NCBI GenBank assembly: GCA_032629725.1
Contig: JAFEVB010000002.1
Location: 1,860,001-1,924,000 of the forward strand
DNA from: Gremmenia infestans
Lineage: Eukaryota > Ascomycota > Leotiomycetes > Helotiales > Hamatocanthoscyphaceae
Length of the DNA stretch: 64,000 nt
Reading direction: 5' to 3'
Shown here in pieces: positions 23,403 through 35,206 of this stretch (the first letter of the stretch is position 1; every line of letters starts with the position of its first letter). Under the pieces are notes generated by a model. That model was not told where the DNA came from. It was given only the letters and a program-made list of their open reading frames with translations, and did no database searches. The position numbers and the translations under genes were made by a program.

Positions 23403-25130
23403 TCTAATAAAGGCCCTGGGGGTTGGAAGTCGGTTTTTCTTACACCGTCTTTTCTAGTTCTTCCTATTACGTTGATCTTTAAAGACTCATAGACAATTAT
23501 GATACCCAATCTAGCATCATGCTCTCTGGCCTATCTTGACTGTTTCATGTTTTCAAATGTGCAGTTTCGAAATATACTATCGTTGCTGAGATGGCTGATA
23601 TATCTATCCACTAGCAGTCAAGATTAAGAGAAGTTGCATAGTCAGTTTCCAGCTTGCAAGGCAAGAACCGTCGCGGCAGGTGTCGTGTAGAGGATCTTGG
23701 AAGAAACACTATATTCCTGCTTGTTGCCAATGCCAGACTCAAACTCGGACTCAACGATAGTTTGCTAGTCCATAAGCTTTAGGCATGCGGTGTCTCACTC
23801 AAACATACTCGTGAGAGTCGAGGCATCATGAATGAGTCTTATTGATCAAACACTTGGCTTGGCTTGGCTTGGCTACCCTATAATGCAGCGCCTCTTCATA
23901 TGACTGCTTTGGAGAAGCACAGTCGCCCTTAACTGCAACATCCTAAAATGAAACTCATCTGTTCTGTTCGTTCCTCTCTGCGTTTACGTGAGATGCTGTA
24001 CAAGTTCAATACTGTAGCAGTGAGATCCTAGCCTGTCGCGATCTTTGAACGGAATTCATTTATACGGGGAAGCATGATCTTAATTAGGGGGGTTGTTGGC
24101 GTTGGGCAGAAAGTGGAGCTGATTTTGTTCATCACCGTGAAGAAACCGAAGAAGTGGAAGGGAAGTAATGGGATATATGGTATGGGCATGGGCATGGGCA
24201 TGTGGAGAAGCAGTTATTCCGAATGTTCAAGAAGGGTTGTCTGTCCGTGTGAAGTATGTATGTATCTTGAAGGACGATGTTGTAGAGACTGACTGACACT
24301 ATCTATGGATCTAAAGCATTGCCCAGCATTCATTCATTCCTTTTCTTCTGTTGGCTTCCAACTGCGAAATATCGTCTTCTTATTGATAGGTGAGGGGTCT
24401 TGCTCGTTGGTAGGTGGTCGTCCTGGAACTAGCTCTACGATAGAAGTTTAATCAAAGAAAGGATTAAAGCGACAAGTTGGTTATTCCTGATGATAGCCTT
24501 CGCTCCTCCTCCTGCTTATCCTAGAAGTACAGCCAGCAGAAGCTCCGCATAATATAAAACACCTTCCCGTTATTTACGTCCCTCCCATTTTCGATTTCTA
24601 GAGACGGAGAACTAGAAGTTTTCGGTTGGGGGGGGGAGGGGGGGGGGACGAACAGAGCGCGACTTGGGAAAATAAATTCTCATTGAAATTACCGCCATGT
24701 CTTGACTCTGAGAGGCTTATTGCATTGCTTATCTTCAGGAAAGTTACTTTAACTTCAGGGATGCTGAGAATTTGCTTTGTATGAATAGTGGACCTTAAGA
24801 TATGTACGGAGTAAGCAAGACCAATCTAGGCTTTACCCTCCCTCTGCTTGAATGCAAAGGTTCAATAGTGAATAGTCACTATCTAGGAATAAATTTAATT
24901 CATTTTAAGACTATAGACATCTGTCCAAACTTCATCCCCAAGTGCCCTTAGGCTTCTTATCCAAATGCATGCACCCAACCCATATCAGAACTGATGACCC
25001 AAAATTGACCAACAACGCTATCCCGTTCTCATAAAACGCCTCTCTATGACCAAGTAATCAAATTGGCAAGCCATGAAATAATAAAATAAAAACTCCACCC
25101 AAGAAAATGTCCGTTATATCCATCCGTTCA
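23403..25130. other. Intergenic region with G-tract
   Basis: 1.7 kb without a supported gene. It contains GGCTT repeats (23853-23873), a GGGCAT triplet near 24184-24201, and a G9-A-G10 tract. Confidence 0.45.
24628..24647 (+). repeat. G9-A-G10 tract
   Basis: Two long guanine runs separated by one adenine on the + strand. They could form a G-quadruplex; the run length is also error-prone in sequencing. Confidence 0.8.
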
Positions 25131-26680
25131 TTACCGAATATCCAACTGAAATGGCTTGAAGCGTCCTCCTATAGTTGCGCACCGAGGACACTTTCTCCGT
25201 GCGCCTTGCTCTGCCATTAAAACATCGACGCACGCTTGGCAGATCCCACATATGCATTCTGTACAGGCATACGATTCCCTTAAAAGCGATACTCCCTGAC
25301 ATGCTGCGCAATAAATCTCAATACTCTGTGAAGAAAAACTAGGCGACGAGTCGGACAGGCCCCGAGATTCGATGTGGAAGTTCTGACCACTCTCGCCACT
25401 TTCTACAGAGGGGAACGGCTCCGGGGCTTCGGGTAGATATGATGGTGGTGTAAGTGCTTGTTGGAGTGGTGAGGCTTGATACCCTTGAAAGTGGGATGTG
25501 GAGAATGGAGGCAATGAAGCTCGATTTACTGAAACGGGCGAGGGCGGAACCTGGATGATTAGTATCGTCATGAGTAGGAAAAGGTATTAGAGCTTACAGG
25601 GGTTCTATCATCTTCGACGTCTTCGGTAGCTGATGTAGCAGCATCGATCAGGTCTTCCCATCTTTTACCATAAGCTGCAGACAAAGCACTCGAAGGCTCA
25701 GCTGAGAAGGCTTTACGGTCGTAGCTCATTCGTCTCAGGTGAGCATTCTCTCGAGACTTATGCTTTTTGTGTTGTGGCTCTCTTGCACGCTTTGAGACGG
25801 ACTGTTTTCGTGGGCGACCATTGGGACCTGGTCTCTGAATCGGGGGAAGAGTGGATGATCGGCCAGGTGGAGAAGTAGACAGAATCGAGGGAAGAAGTTC
25901 TCTCCTCCGATGTGGATTGAGATGAGAGAAGGGTTCGCTTGTGGGCTCAATACTGTTTCCTTGTATTGGTGGGAGCTCGATCGACGACCTCATTGCCTGT
26001 TTGTGTGCTTCCGTATCCGACATCCAGTCCTATCAAAAGTGTTAAAAAGGAACATCTATCTTGATTGCTGGGTTTACAAACCAGTTCCGAGTCCCAGTCT
26101 CCATCCAACGTATGATTGTGCAGCTGTGCGAGGGCAGCCGCGGCGCTAGCGGCTGGCAGCATCGAACCAGAACTGAGGTCGTCCAGGTTCCTGGGTGTAT
26201 TAGGAGTACTCGAATCATCGCCATAATAACTATGCCGGTCATTTCCATAGCCTGTGGGACGTTAGTATAGTCTGAATTACTCCCGGTACTTTGGTACGAA
26301 CCATGGGGACCCAAGCTCGAGCTTGTGGGAGGAGGTGGTCGTTCGGATGGCGGGGTAGTGATCATGAGCTGGAAGCTCTCCTCTGTAGCAGGGAGCTTCG
26401 AAATGTAGTGCTCTGGGTGAGCTCTTCGTATATGCTCTTGCATAGACCGGTATCGCTTTTCCTGCCCATCCAAATCCTGTTACCACGATTGAACGTTGCA
26501 AGTACAAAAAGCATGAAAGCTTCATGAGGGGTGATAAAGCAGACGCAGCAGAGTAGAGGCACTCACGCCGAGGCAACGTTTGCGACAGCTGGAGCCATCT
26601 TGATTGCGCAGTGGACAAACAACCTCATTATTTGCGTCCGAGACGGAAAAAGACGATGTCAGGGAGGATCGAGGCGGCAT
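25131..26680 (-). CDS. Zinc-finger protein with RING-like C-terminus
   Basis: Five exons: 26680-26567, 26461-26302, 26251-26082, 26029-25598 and 25550-25131, giving 431 residues. The N-terminus (VVCPLRNQDGSSCRKRCLG joined to EKRYRSMQEHIRRAHPEHYI) is a C2H2-like finger split by the first intron. It is followed by LPATEESFQLMI, which I recall from a conserved ascomycete family. The middle is Pro/Ser-rich and basic (KRAREPQHKKHKSRE) and looks nuclear. The C-terminal 60 residues hold CAAC, CTECICGIC, C and CPRC clusters, a RING-like cross-brace pattern, ending FKPFQLDIR. Function unknown; ubiquitin ligase or transcription cofactor roles are both possible. The combination of an N-terminal finger and a C-terminal RING-like module is consistent within the gene. 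Confidence 0.85.
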
Positions 26681-29451
26681 CGTCAATGTCGACCCCACCA
26701 TTCGGGCGTGCGTGCGTGCGTGCGTGGGCTGCAGATTAGATAGGGTAGGGTCGTAATCGCAAGTTCAAGTTCAAGTTCTCAATAGACGACGATGAGTATC
26801 AGTAGCGAGTGCAGAGCTGCGCATTATTAAGTGAGGGATGTTCCTATGGTGGTGAAGCTGTACAAGATGGGTCGATAGCGGGAAGTGAAAATAGGTGTGG
26901 GAGTTGGAGCTGCTTGGATCAAGCTGTCTCCAGTGCTTTCATACAATTGGCGTTTTGAAAGAATCTGGTGAGGGGTAGCAAGCAAGCTGGCTGGTCAAAA
27001 ACTGCTGGCGTGGACGAAGGAGCTCGGCTGTACTACGTAAAAATGGGGAGCTTAAAGCTACTGCTCTGCTTCCCCATAGGTAGATTAGGTAGGCCTAGAA
27101 ACATTGAAGGCTTCAATTATAACTGCTATTAACTCTACTTCAACCTCATACTATACCACCACCCTCTCACAATTGCCCGCTTCACCATCGCTTGCACCTA
27201 CAAAGCGCTGCGTAGTGAGGAACTGCGGCAACATCAGCTGTGAAAGCGCGTGCTGAATGGACTACTACTGTACGGTACTTGGTTTTGGAAATGAAGCCTG
27301 GTGTGTGCGATGGACCGTTCACGCTCATGCAGCCAATGCAGAATTGTTGATGTGGTTGGTGGGGATTCCATCGAGCACTGTTCCTGGTCTGCCCAACGAA
27401 GCCCAATCAAGCAAGCACTGGATTATTGACACGCCCGGTTTTTCACACAATAGATATCTGCTCGATCCAAAAGGAGTGGTGAAGTGCAGTGGCTATGAAT
27501 CGCGAACTTCCTAAAATGAGAAGAGGGTTTGCCGGTATCCGCCATTATTGCTCTGCAGATTGATGGCCCTTGTTCCTCCGCAATTCTAAACAGCCTTCGG
27601 ACGAATGCACCGTCACTCCACACTCAATTGATAAAGCTCGTGGCCAAAAGAAGCAGTTCCAATTAACGATCCCACTCCCGCCCTGCACCTGGGATCATGC
27701 ATCGATCCTGTCCAATCCGTGGGTCGGTCCATGTGCCTCAACACGTGATGCCGATCACGAGCTCAAGGCTGGAACTGATTGAGACGTAAGGAGAGCTCAA
27801 TGACAGAGTATGTATCAGTGGGAGATGAGATATTCGATCTCCACCTCTATGCAAGAGCAAGGGCGTTGCACCTTGGTGAACTAAAGTGAAATGCCTTGCG
27901 ACCTATTTGAGCTATTCGGAGACCTGAGATGAAAACCTCCAGGACCTATGCGCACAAGTATTTCAATGTCACTCGAGAATTACGTTCTAGTGAGTTACTC
28001 CATACATGAGCATTCAATAGACGTGGAATGAGAAATGATAATCCTGCCTTGTTCGAAACGGGACTGCTGAAGGCCTTGAATGGATGGACTTCAATCCTAC
28101 GAGACGACTGGGGTAGTAAACCAAGCTGCGAGTTTCTTCCCAAAACGCCAGCTCCTGTTTTAGTGAAGAGTGTTGAAATTGGCCCTTCTTCTGTCGACTC
28201 GGTCAACCACTGAGTTGAGCAGTGTCAAGAGCATCGATGATACTATAATGTTCCGGCCTAGTAGGTACTTCTACTACAGAGTCCTACTGGGGAAGGTATT
28301 GATTCGACATTAAAGGGAATATTGTGTTGCGAGGTCTGAGCAAGTCACCTATACAGAACCCTTCAGCAAACTAAATATGGAGTCGATGGAAACGAGAAGA
28401 CCTAAAGTAGAGGGGAGAGTCCATTGGAGGACGCTTTAGCGCTTTAGCGGATATGATCGTGAGCTCGATCTAAAGGCATATGTGTACACCATAATATCAT
28501 ATGTGAATTTCCCCTTGAAAGCCAAATCCTAGATTTGCGTTGCGAAGGAAACTTTTGGGTGAAGTCTACAAACGGAAGCAACCTCCAGCCACACTCCAAA
28601 TAGCGAAAAGAAAATCGAAAATCAAATAGATATGTGATAGAGAACCTACTGATAAATAGAAAGGAAGGACTTTTGTCTTCCTGCCTTAAAGGAATAATAG
28701 TAATCTGTTTCTCAAGAAACATTTTTAGAAGATCAACGAAGAGGTTCAGGTTCTAGATCGGGATTTAGCTCTGGGATTCGAAGCCGGGAATCCCCCGGTA
28801 AGATGGGATGGCACCCGGCTGCAGCCATGGCGTGCATGGCTTGTTCGTTACGACTTGCAAATATCTGCAGACTCGACGTCTTTTGGCAGCAGGGGCCGAG
28901 GCGTGGACGAGGTCGGACGGAAAGACCTGGACCTCTTTGTTTGCTATTCTTAACTGCAATTGTATTGGGATTTTAATCTTGTTGGAAAATACGTGTCAAC
29001 CTTCCAAAACCAAACATGATTCTGGACTGCTATTCGTTCTGTGTTCTTAAAGAAGGAAAGGCTGGACCAATACAAGTACAATACAAGTACAGAGATCTGA
29101 TATCCTCGGCTTCTATCATAGCGTGCGCCATCGCGCGTCGAGCTGCCCTCTCCTCTTCTCCATTTCAACTGAGTTCCAAGGAAACCAGTACCTAGTACCT
29201 AAGTAGTACAAGTACAAAATACAAAGTTCCCCCGTCTTGCAACACGTTCTCATGGCACGGCATTCTTCTACAGTCGTTCTACAGTCGTGTAACTCATATA
29301 TACCTACTCTCTGCTTATATTGCACACTCCAACGTACTCTCATACTTACCTGACTGCTCCGTCTTTCAATTTCATCGGTTTACCCATGTAATGACGTTTT
29401 CGACCTTTTCTTTTCCCTTTCTCCATCCGACGATATACAGAGTATTCGAAC
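26681..29451. other. Intergenic region
   Basis: 2.8 kb without a recognised gene. It includes a GCGT tandem run (26706-26727), a TACTGTACGGTACT element at 27266-27279, and overlapping short frames near 27950-28210 that resemble nothing known to me. Confidence 0.4.
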
Positions 29452-30510
29452 ATGTCCTTGACCGTTAAGCATCTGAATGCGGATGCTTCATTCCTGCTCA
29501 CCTTCACGCCCATTCTCCAAGTCTTGCCCTCACCCGGACAGCCCAACAGGGCATTCACCATTGTCCTCGATCCATGGATCTCTGGAGCCTCCAAGATATA
29601 CCATTCAAAGTTTTCCATCTCAACACACAATTCTCCATCATGTATCACGTCTCTACGAGAACTGCCGGAGCCAGATGTTGTAGTTATAAGCCAAAACAAA
29701 ACCGACCACTGCCATCAAGAGACGCTCACTCAGCTACCCCGACATGGAGGAAAGACAATCATTCTTGCCGAACCAGCTGCAGCAAAGATGATTAGGGGCT
29801 GGAAATATTTCGATGAAGAGAAAGTTGTCACTCTACCAAAATGGGACGACTCGAGACCCCACAAACGACTCACAGTACATCGCATTCCCATTCAACCCCT
29901 CGATCCAGGTGGGACAATGGGAGAAGTCACCATTGCCTACCTCCCCCAGAAAGCGGATATCACTGGGCTGCACAGCGCCATTGGCATCACATATAGAGCA
30001 CCGACCTCCAGCTTCGACTCGTTACTTCCACCGACCCCGCCGGCTTCCCCGACTCCCTCGACACTTTCGGCACCTGCCTGCGATCGAGCACTCTCTGTTA
30101 TATTCTCCCCGCACGGGTGCAGTTACAAGACTCTCTCTTCATACATCGCCTCGCACCTCATCTCCGAAGTGGCTTTACCGCTCACTGCCCTGCTCCACTG
30201 CTTCGACCGAATAGACAATCCGTGGTATTTAGGAGGCAACATATGCTCTGGGTTTCCGGGTGGATTGGAAATCGCACAGAGAATGTGTGCGAAGGCTTGG
30301 ATATCGGCACATGATGGCGACAAGGAGACGACTGGACTGGGAACTACTAGGCTAACCGTGGAGAAGTATGATAGGGGGGAGGTGGAGAGCGTGATCAGTC
30401 CAAGATGCGAGAAGTTTCCCAATAGAAGGACTGGCACGGAAGCAGTGGTATTGAAGGCTGGTGAGGATATAACCTTAAGTAATATCATGGATTTTGGATC
30501 GGATGAGTAG
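29452..30510 (+). CDS. Metallo-beta-lactamase-fold protein with altered metal motif
   Basis: Single exon, 352 residues. The ATG is the first in frame after the leader. The N-terminal half resembles UlaG-like or beta-lactamase superfamily fungal proteins: beta-strand LTVKHLNADASFLLTF, TIVLDPWISG with the usual strand-2 aspartate, then a region DVVVISQNKTDHCHQETL where the canonical HxHxDH would stand. Here the first two histidines are Gln and Lys, while D-H is kept. Other parts (IFSPHGCSYKTL, LTALLHCFDRIDNPWYLGGN, AWISAHDGDKETTG) keep the order of the family. Hydrolase activity is uncertain given the replaced ligands. No signal peptide seen. The gene is convergent with TLS1. Confidence 0.8.
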   Translation: MSLTVKHLNADASFLLTFTPILQVLPSPGQPNRAFTIVLDPWISGASKIYHSKFSISTHNSPSCITSLRELPEPDVVVISQNKTDHCHQETLTQLPRHGGKTIILAEPAAAKMIRGWKYFDEEKVVTLPKWDDSRPHKRLTVHRIPIQPLDPGGTMGEVTIAYLPQKADITGLHSAIGITYRAPTSSFDSLLPPTPPASPTPSTLSAPACDRALSVIFSPHGCSYKTLSSYIASHLISEVALPLTALLHCFDRIDNPWYLGGNICSGFPGGLEIAQRMCAKAWISAHDGDKETTGLGTTRLTVEKYDRGEVESVISPRCEKFPNRRTGTEAVVLKAGEDITLSNIMDFGSDE

Positions 30511-31044
30511 GCTGATGAGGACGAACTTATGAAATAAATGAATGTGTGATGGTTTTGGAAAGACCGCCTCGGAGAAAAATAAAGTTGAGATTTGGGATGC
30601 AAATGGCGGGGACATAAATAACTCTGGATATATCATCATAGCTACCGGCGTTTTTGGGTTGAAGATACCCAAGATTGTATATCGTGCAATATATATAGCT
30701 AAATATATATAGCCACAATAAGCTTGAAATTTCCCCTAATGTTACTTGTCATCTCACTCTGACTTCATGTGAGATGGAAATATGATATCTCAAAGTGAGC
30801 ACATTTATATAAGCAGGCCTCTCGATTTAAAATGAAGGTACAAGATTTAAACCAACTTGAAGAAATATGAATGAAAATTATAAACATCAACATCGAAATT
30901 CACAACATGTGGATACTGAAACATATAATGCATGAGACGAAGAAGTGATAAAACTGATCTAAAGAGAGGCTGGAAAACTGGCTTTCAATTTATACTGAAT
31001 GTCATCAGATTGGGTGATACGACAAATTGTCCTCCTATATCACT
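30511..31044. other. Convergent 3' spacer
   Basis: 534 bp, AT-rich, with short TATATA runs near 30685-30715. No gene seen. Confidence 0.4.
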
Positions 31045-32251
31045 CTATTTCTTCGCGCTCTTCAACATCGTCTCCCGCATTGCCGCTCTGGCGCTTCTAC
31101 TACCACCCAGCTTCGGTCCCTTCAAAGCTTCTTCTTCCTTCTTACCACCAGGGCCCCTGGCCGGCGGCGGCGCAGGTGCGGTCTTCTTCCTCTGTCTCTG
31201 CGAGACTGCATCCATGAAATCCCTCTTGAATGCCTCTGCTATCCTGTCATCTGCACCTTGGTCGTCATTGAGATTAGGCGGCTCTTCCTGCGGTTCCTCG
31301 TAGATTTCCACTATATCAATTGTTAGCACTGTGACAATTAGAGGGAAAGAAAAGAAAGAGGGCACATACGTCTATTCTCCCTCATCACCTCTTCAACAAG
31401 CTTATCCCTCTTCACATCGTCACTGCCCCTTCGTTTCCGTCCCCTCCAAGGCTTTCCATCAGGCCCCAACCGGATCTTCACAGGCTTCTGCACAACTTCC
31501 TCCTCGACCTCCTCTCCAACTAGTCTTCGCCTCGCCTTATCCGTACGCTGCACGTTCCGATTCCTCGCCTCATCCCCCAGATCAATCTCCATCAGCTTCC
31601 CCAACGCAGCAGGCTGTCTCTGCACATCAATATCCTTCCGCAGTCCACTCTCGTCCTTCCACCCCACCGTACCACCTCCACCTCCTCTCGAAGATGCAGA
31701 AACAGGCGCTAGCCCTTCGGCTGCTTGACGTTTAGCTAGCTCCGAATCTATGTACGCCATCCTTCCTTCATCAGTCACGTTTCTTTTCACACCCTTTTTA
31801 TAACATACTGTGTGAACTGCAGGAGATAGACTCACATATGCCTATTCACATCACCAACTGCGCCCGTCTGCGGCGCGAACTTCCTAGCCACGCCATCCAG
31901 AGCCTCCGGTTCTTCTCTCAGCATAACAGCGCTCTCTTCTTCCCTCGCCCCGTGGATAGCGCTCGCACTGTCGGCGCGGAACTCCACGCCCCCTACGAAC
32001 TTACCCTTGCGGAGCTTTCTCAGCCGCAGGATTTCGGAAATGGGGACGGTTGTGCCTTCGATTTCTGCTCGTTGCTCTGAGTGGTTGGTTGATGCGATTA
32101 GGTCGTCTAGGCTTTGCGGGACAAGGACGGGGACTGATGACTGGGGAGGTGGCGTGGGTGAGCGGGAGGTGGCGCGTTGGCGGTATATCTTGCGCTTTTT
32201 GGAGGGGCGGAAGAGGATCGTTGATTCGGGGGCTGGGGGTGGTGTTGTCAT
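31045..32251 (-). CDS. TLS1: Tls1/HCA59 (C9orf78) splicing-associated protein
   Basis: Three exons: 32251-31836, 31761-31370 and 31310-31045, giving 357 residues. The start is the ATG of MTTPPPAPE; the longer upstream frame lacks an ATG. The Hep_59/C9orf78 core is clear: ISEILRLRKLRKGK (about residues 75-90), RKFAPQTGAVGDVNRHMMAY across the first splice, IDSELAKR, then KIRLGPDGKPWRGRKRRGSD with KRDKLVEEVMRENR across the second splice. The N-terminus is basic and Pro-rich; the C-terminus is a Lys/Ala/Pro-rich tail. Fission yeast Tls1 affects splicing of telomere and silencing factor transcripts, and human C9orf78 binds spliceosome parts. A nuclear splicing role is therefore likely. Confidence 0.93.
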
Positions 32252-34429
32252 CTTTTGTTGAGGTTGTTTGGGAGGTGTTGGACGTGGAAGTGGAGGGGAG
32301 GGGAGGTTGCGAAAAGCTGGGGTACAGTAGTTTTTAGCGAGGCGTTGCCATTTTTGATCAACCAACCTAACCCACGCTGTAAGCTGTCTTATTATATAGC
32401 ACTTGATACACCACAGTAGAGAGATATTTCTGTTATATTTATAACTCCATTGTCATAGTTGCAAACCAAGCTTATCTGAAGATGATTTTTTGTGTATATA
32501 TAATCCTCCATCTAGCCTTAGATTGTATGCCACTATATTTCCCCGGGCCATCGCTCCAAATCTCACAAGTCTGAGAACAGCACGGCCACGGAATCTAGGT
32601 AGTTCCGAACCGGTCAATGAATAGAAGCGGAAACTCAGAATATGCAACGGGATAGTGACATATCCCTTTGATTGCATATATCCTTTTGCAACTAGAAAGT
32701 ATACCTGACATTTGGTCATAGCTCTAGCAACGACTCACAGAGCTTGCTTGGCCTTCACAGGTGCATATCAACTAAAGTTGTCATAATAGATTTTCAGTAG
32801 TATTGCGTAAATCGTTGGAATTTCAATACAGGAGAAGAGTCCACAAAGAACCATAATATGAAGAGACAATGGAAAGAAGTCATTTAAAATACTACATTTT
32901 CCATCTGTAACTCCCCATATCAAAATGTAGCAAGACATGCCCCCTCACATCTTCTCCGACCTACCTTGTCTTGGCGCTGTCTTGTGCCGTGCGGGACAAG
33001 AAGCTCCACGGATGTAATCCATGAATCCGACTATCGCCTCCCAAGGCTTTCTACCAGTGTTTCACGACATCGTTAACATATCTTCCGTATACAGTATACC
33101 TGGTTGTTGAAGCTTCAAGCCGAGATGAAGTCCAAAAAAGCATCGGTTGGAGCTGACTGTGCCTCTTCCGACGCATCAGCCCACGCTTGACCGCAAATCC
33201 ATAAATGCTATCATAATCTCGCAAGATATTTCCAAGCTAGGGCATTGTATAACGACATTCCTGAAACTCGAAAGTCAGCTTCAAAGGTACTTTAAGAAAT
33301 GTCCAATTTCCAAAATCCGCAGACGATGTGAGAAACACGGCAGTTATCTTCAGAAACCCAGGTTCTAAGCACCGCTAACATCCACTACGGCCTGCTGCAT
33401 ATGTCGATGCCAACACAGGGCGCGTGTATCTTGTAGATGTCGGCCTTTTCCGGCTCTTCCTAAAGATTGTTTGAGGGTATTGGGATGTCATCATTGTATG
33501 TGTGCTGCCGCGGTCTGGCAGATGCTGGAGTGGATAATAGATGAAAGGCTCAATGACTTACCGAAAGGCTCAAGCTTAAGAGGCTGTGGTATTCGTTGAA
33601 GGGCGTCTTTGTGTTTTGAGGTGTTGCGGAGTCTGGTCTCAATAATCGGAAGGAGTTGTGCAGCGAAAAAAAAAGGAACTTTGCTCGCATGGCTTACATA
33701 ATCACCCCACAATTTTCATATTTACTTGGCTCAACCTTGACTTAGATCTTGGGAGATCATACACAACATGTTTCCAGATTTCAGATTTCAGATTAAAAGA
33801 AAATCCAAAGATCTGGTACTTGGTTTTGTTGATCAGACAACGCCGATCAATGCGTTGGATATCATTTCTCCACAATCCGAAATTGAAGGGGTGATATCTT
33901 CTCCGCATTCTTTTGGGATGCGGATGCGAATGCGCGGCTGATGTATCAGATAGATGTTTGTTAATATACTCGTTCTCTACTGTTGTTTCCTCACGTATAC
34001 AAATCATGCGATATAGGTTTTAAATGTTCAAATTTACTTCAGCTGAAGTTTTGCAGCAATATTTAAAAGTTATTCCGGCGCGCCCTTACATAATAGAAGG
34101 GTGCAAAACACGCAATCTCCTTTCAGCAATCGTAAGGACCGTAAATGTCATAGATGACACACAAAGGAATGTATGGAGGCTCCAAGAACTCCTCAGCTAA
34201 AGCAGCAACCAGGCACCAAAGACTGCACAAAGTCGTTGCCAATAATCAGCCCAACCATGAACTCCCTCTTTCCTTTTCCGTCGAGCCGTGTCGTAAGAAT
34301 ATTTCCAAAAGTTTCGTGAATGAGAGTAAGAATGAGCCAGATGGCAGAATAGTGATATGTACAGAGAAAATCGACTCCTCGCAACGATTGGCGGAGAGAC
34401 ATTAGGGCATGGAAGACCAGTACCATGTC
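32252..34429. other. Intergenic region
   Basis: 2.2 kb, AT-rich, with only short unsupported frames. Nothing recognised. Confidence 0.4.
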
Positions 34430-35206
34430 CTATATCCACAGCGACGACGGCATAGTAGGCCTCGCATCGCTGAAAGCATTCTGAAGGAACCCTTGGATCT
34501 CGTTCATGTAATCTTCAGCCCGGAATTTGAAAAGACCCCGTGATAATAGCTCCTGCTCTTCTTTATCCACGACAGTCAATCTCTCCTTGCTTATACCATA
34601 ATCTTCAGCTATCTCTGAGACCTTCGCAAGCTCATTGCCAAAGGGGTGCTGTTCGCTTTGCTCCGGAGTATTAGATGGTAGGCTGAACATGTTGATTGAC
34701 GATCGAACTGTAGATACGCTGTTTTTCTGAGAAGATGTCCGTGATATAGATCGTTTCCGTGCTAGAATCTCAGCGTTCTTCTTGGTATGCGACAGGGCTC
34801 TGCTAGGAATCTTGGGAGCGCCTTCTTCGCCCGAGCCAGATCCAAAATAACAGGAGAGATGATTGAGTTCTGGCGACGGGGGTGTCGATCCATTCAATGA
34901 GCCATCTGGGGATGAAATTGGTGATTCCGGCATGGTCGCTGACCGAACCGAATCGTCGTCGGAGTTTGAAGACCTAGAGGACGTGGAGGATTTGGGAGAC
35001 GCTGAAGTCTTTGGAAATATGTCTGGCGCATTGTAGGAAAGCATATTTGTCGTTGAGATGAGCTCTACAGGTGCTGAGATTATGTGTCTAATGGTTCCGG
35101 CGGGGAAGGCGTGCTTCGTAGTCAAGCTCCTTTGAGGAATTGGTGATCCCGCAGTCTCTTTGGTGTTCCGCCTCCCTCGTGTGGTGAAGGCTCTGGATAA
35201 CGACAT
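34430..35206 (-). CDS. Conserved ascomycete hypothetical protein
   Basis: Single exon, 258 residues from the ATG of MSLSRAFTTRGRR. Although the frame stays open 90 bases upstream, this is the first ATG. The protein has an arginine-rich start, the segment FPAGTIRHIISAPVELISTT with NMLSYNAPDI, a Ser-rich acidic linker, PELNHLSCYFG, a basic block KIPSRALSHTKKNAEILARK, and a C-terminal region with HPFGNELAKVSEIAEDYGI and GLFKFRAEDYMNEIQGF. These blocks and their order match a protein I know as widely conserved in Pezizomycotina without an assigned role. It looks largely disordered with short conserved motifs, like a regulatory or scaffold protein. No domain with a known reaction. Confidence 0.82.
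   Translation of the reverse strand: MSLSRAFTTRGRRNTKETAGSPIPQRSLTTKHAFPAGTIRHIISAPVELISTTNMLSYNAPDIFPKTSASPKSSTSSRSSNSDDDSVRSATMPESPISSPDGSLNGSTPPSPELNHLSCYFGSGSGEEGAPKIPSRALSHTKKNAEILARKRSISRTSSQKNSVSTVRSSINMFSLPSNTPEQSEQHPFGNELAKVSEIAEDYGISKERLTVVDKEEQELLSRGLFKFRAEDYMNEIQGFLQNAFSDARPTMPSSLWI

Noticed and set aside
27946..28213. Overlapping 86- and 61-codon frames on opposite strands
   Set aside because: Amino-acid composition is plausible but there are no splice partners, no known motif and no clear start context.
28765..28800. Possible tRNA-like TTCGA box near 28774
   Set aside because: No A box at a fitting distance and no cloverleaf could be drawn.
32453..32719. 88-codon minus-strand frame
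   Set aside because: No recognised similarity, isolated in an AT-rich gap, no splice structure.
33147..33368. 73-codon plus-strand frame
   Set aside because: Basic, no motif, no conserved neighbour; likely chance.
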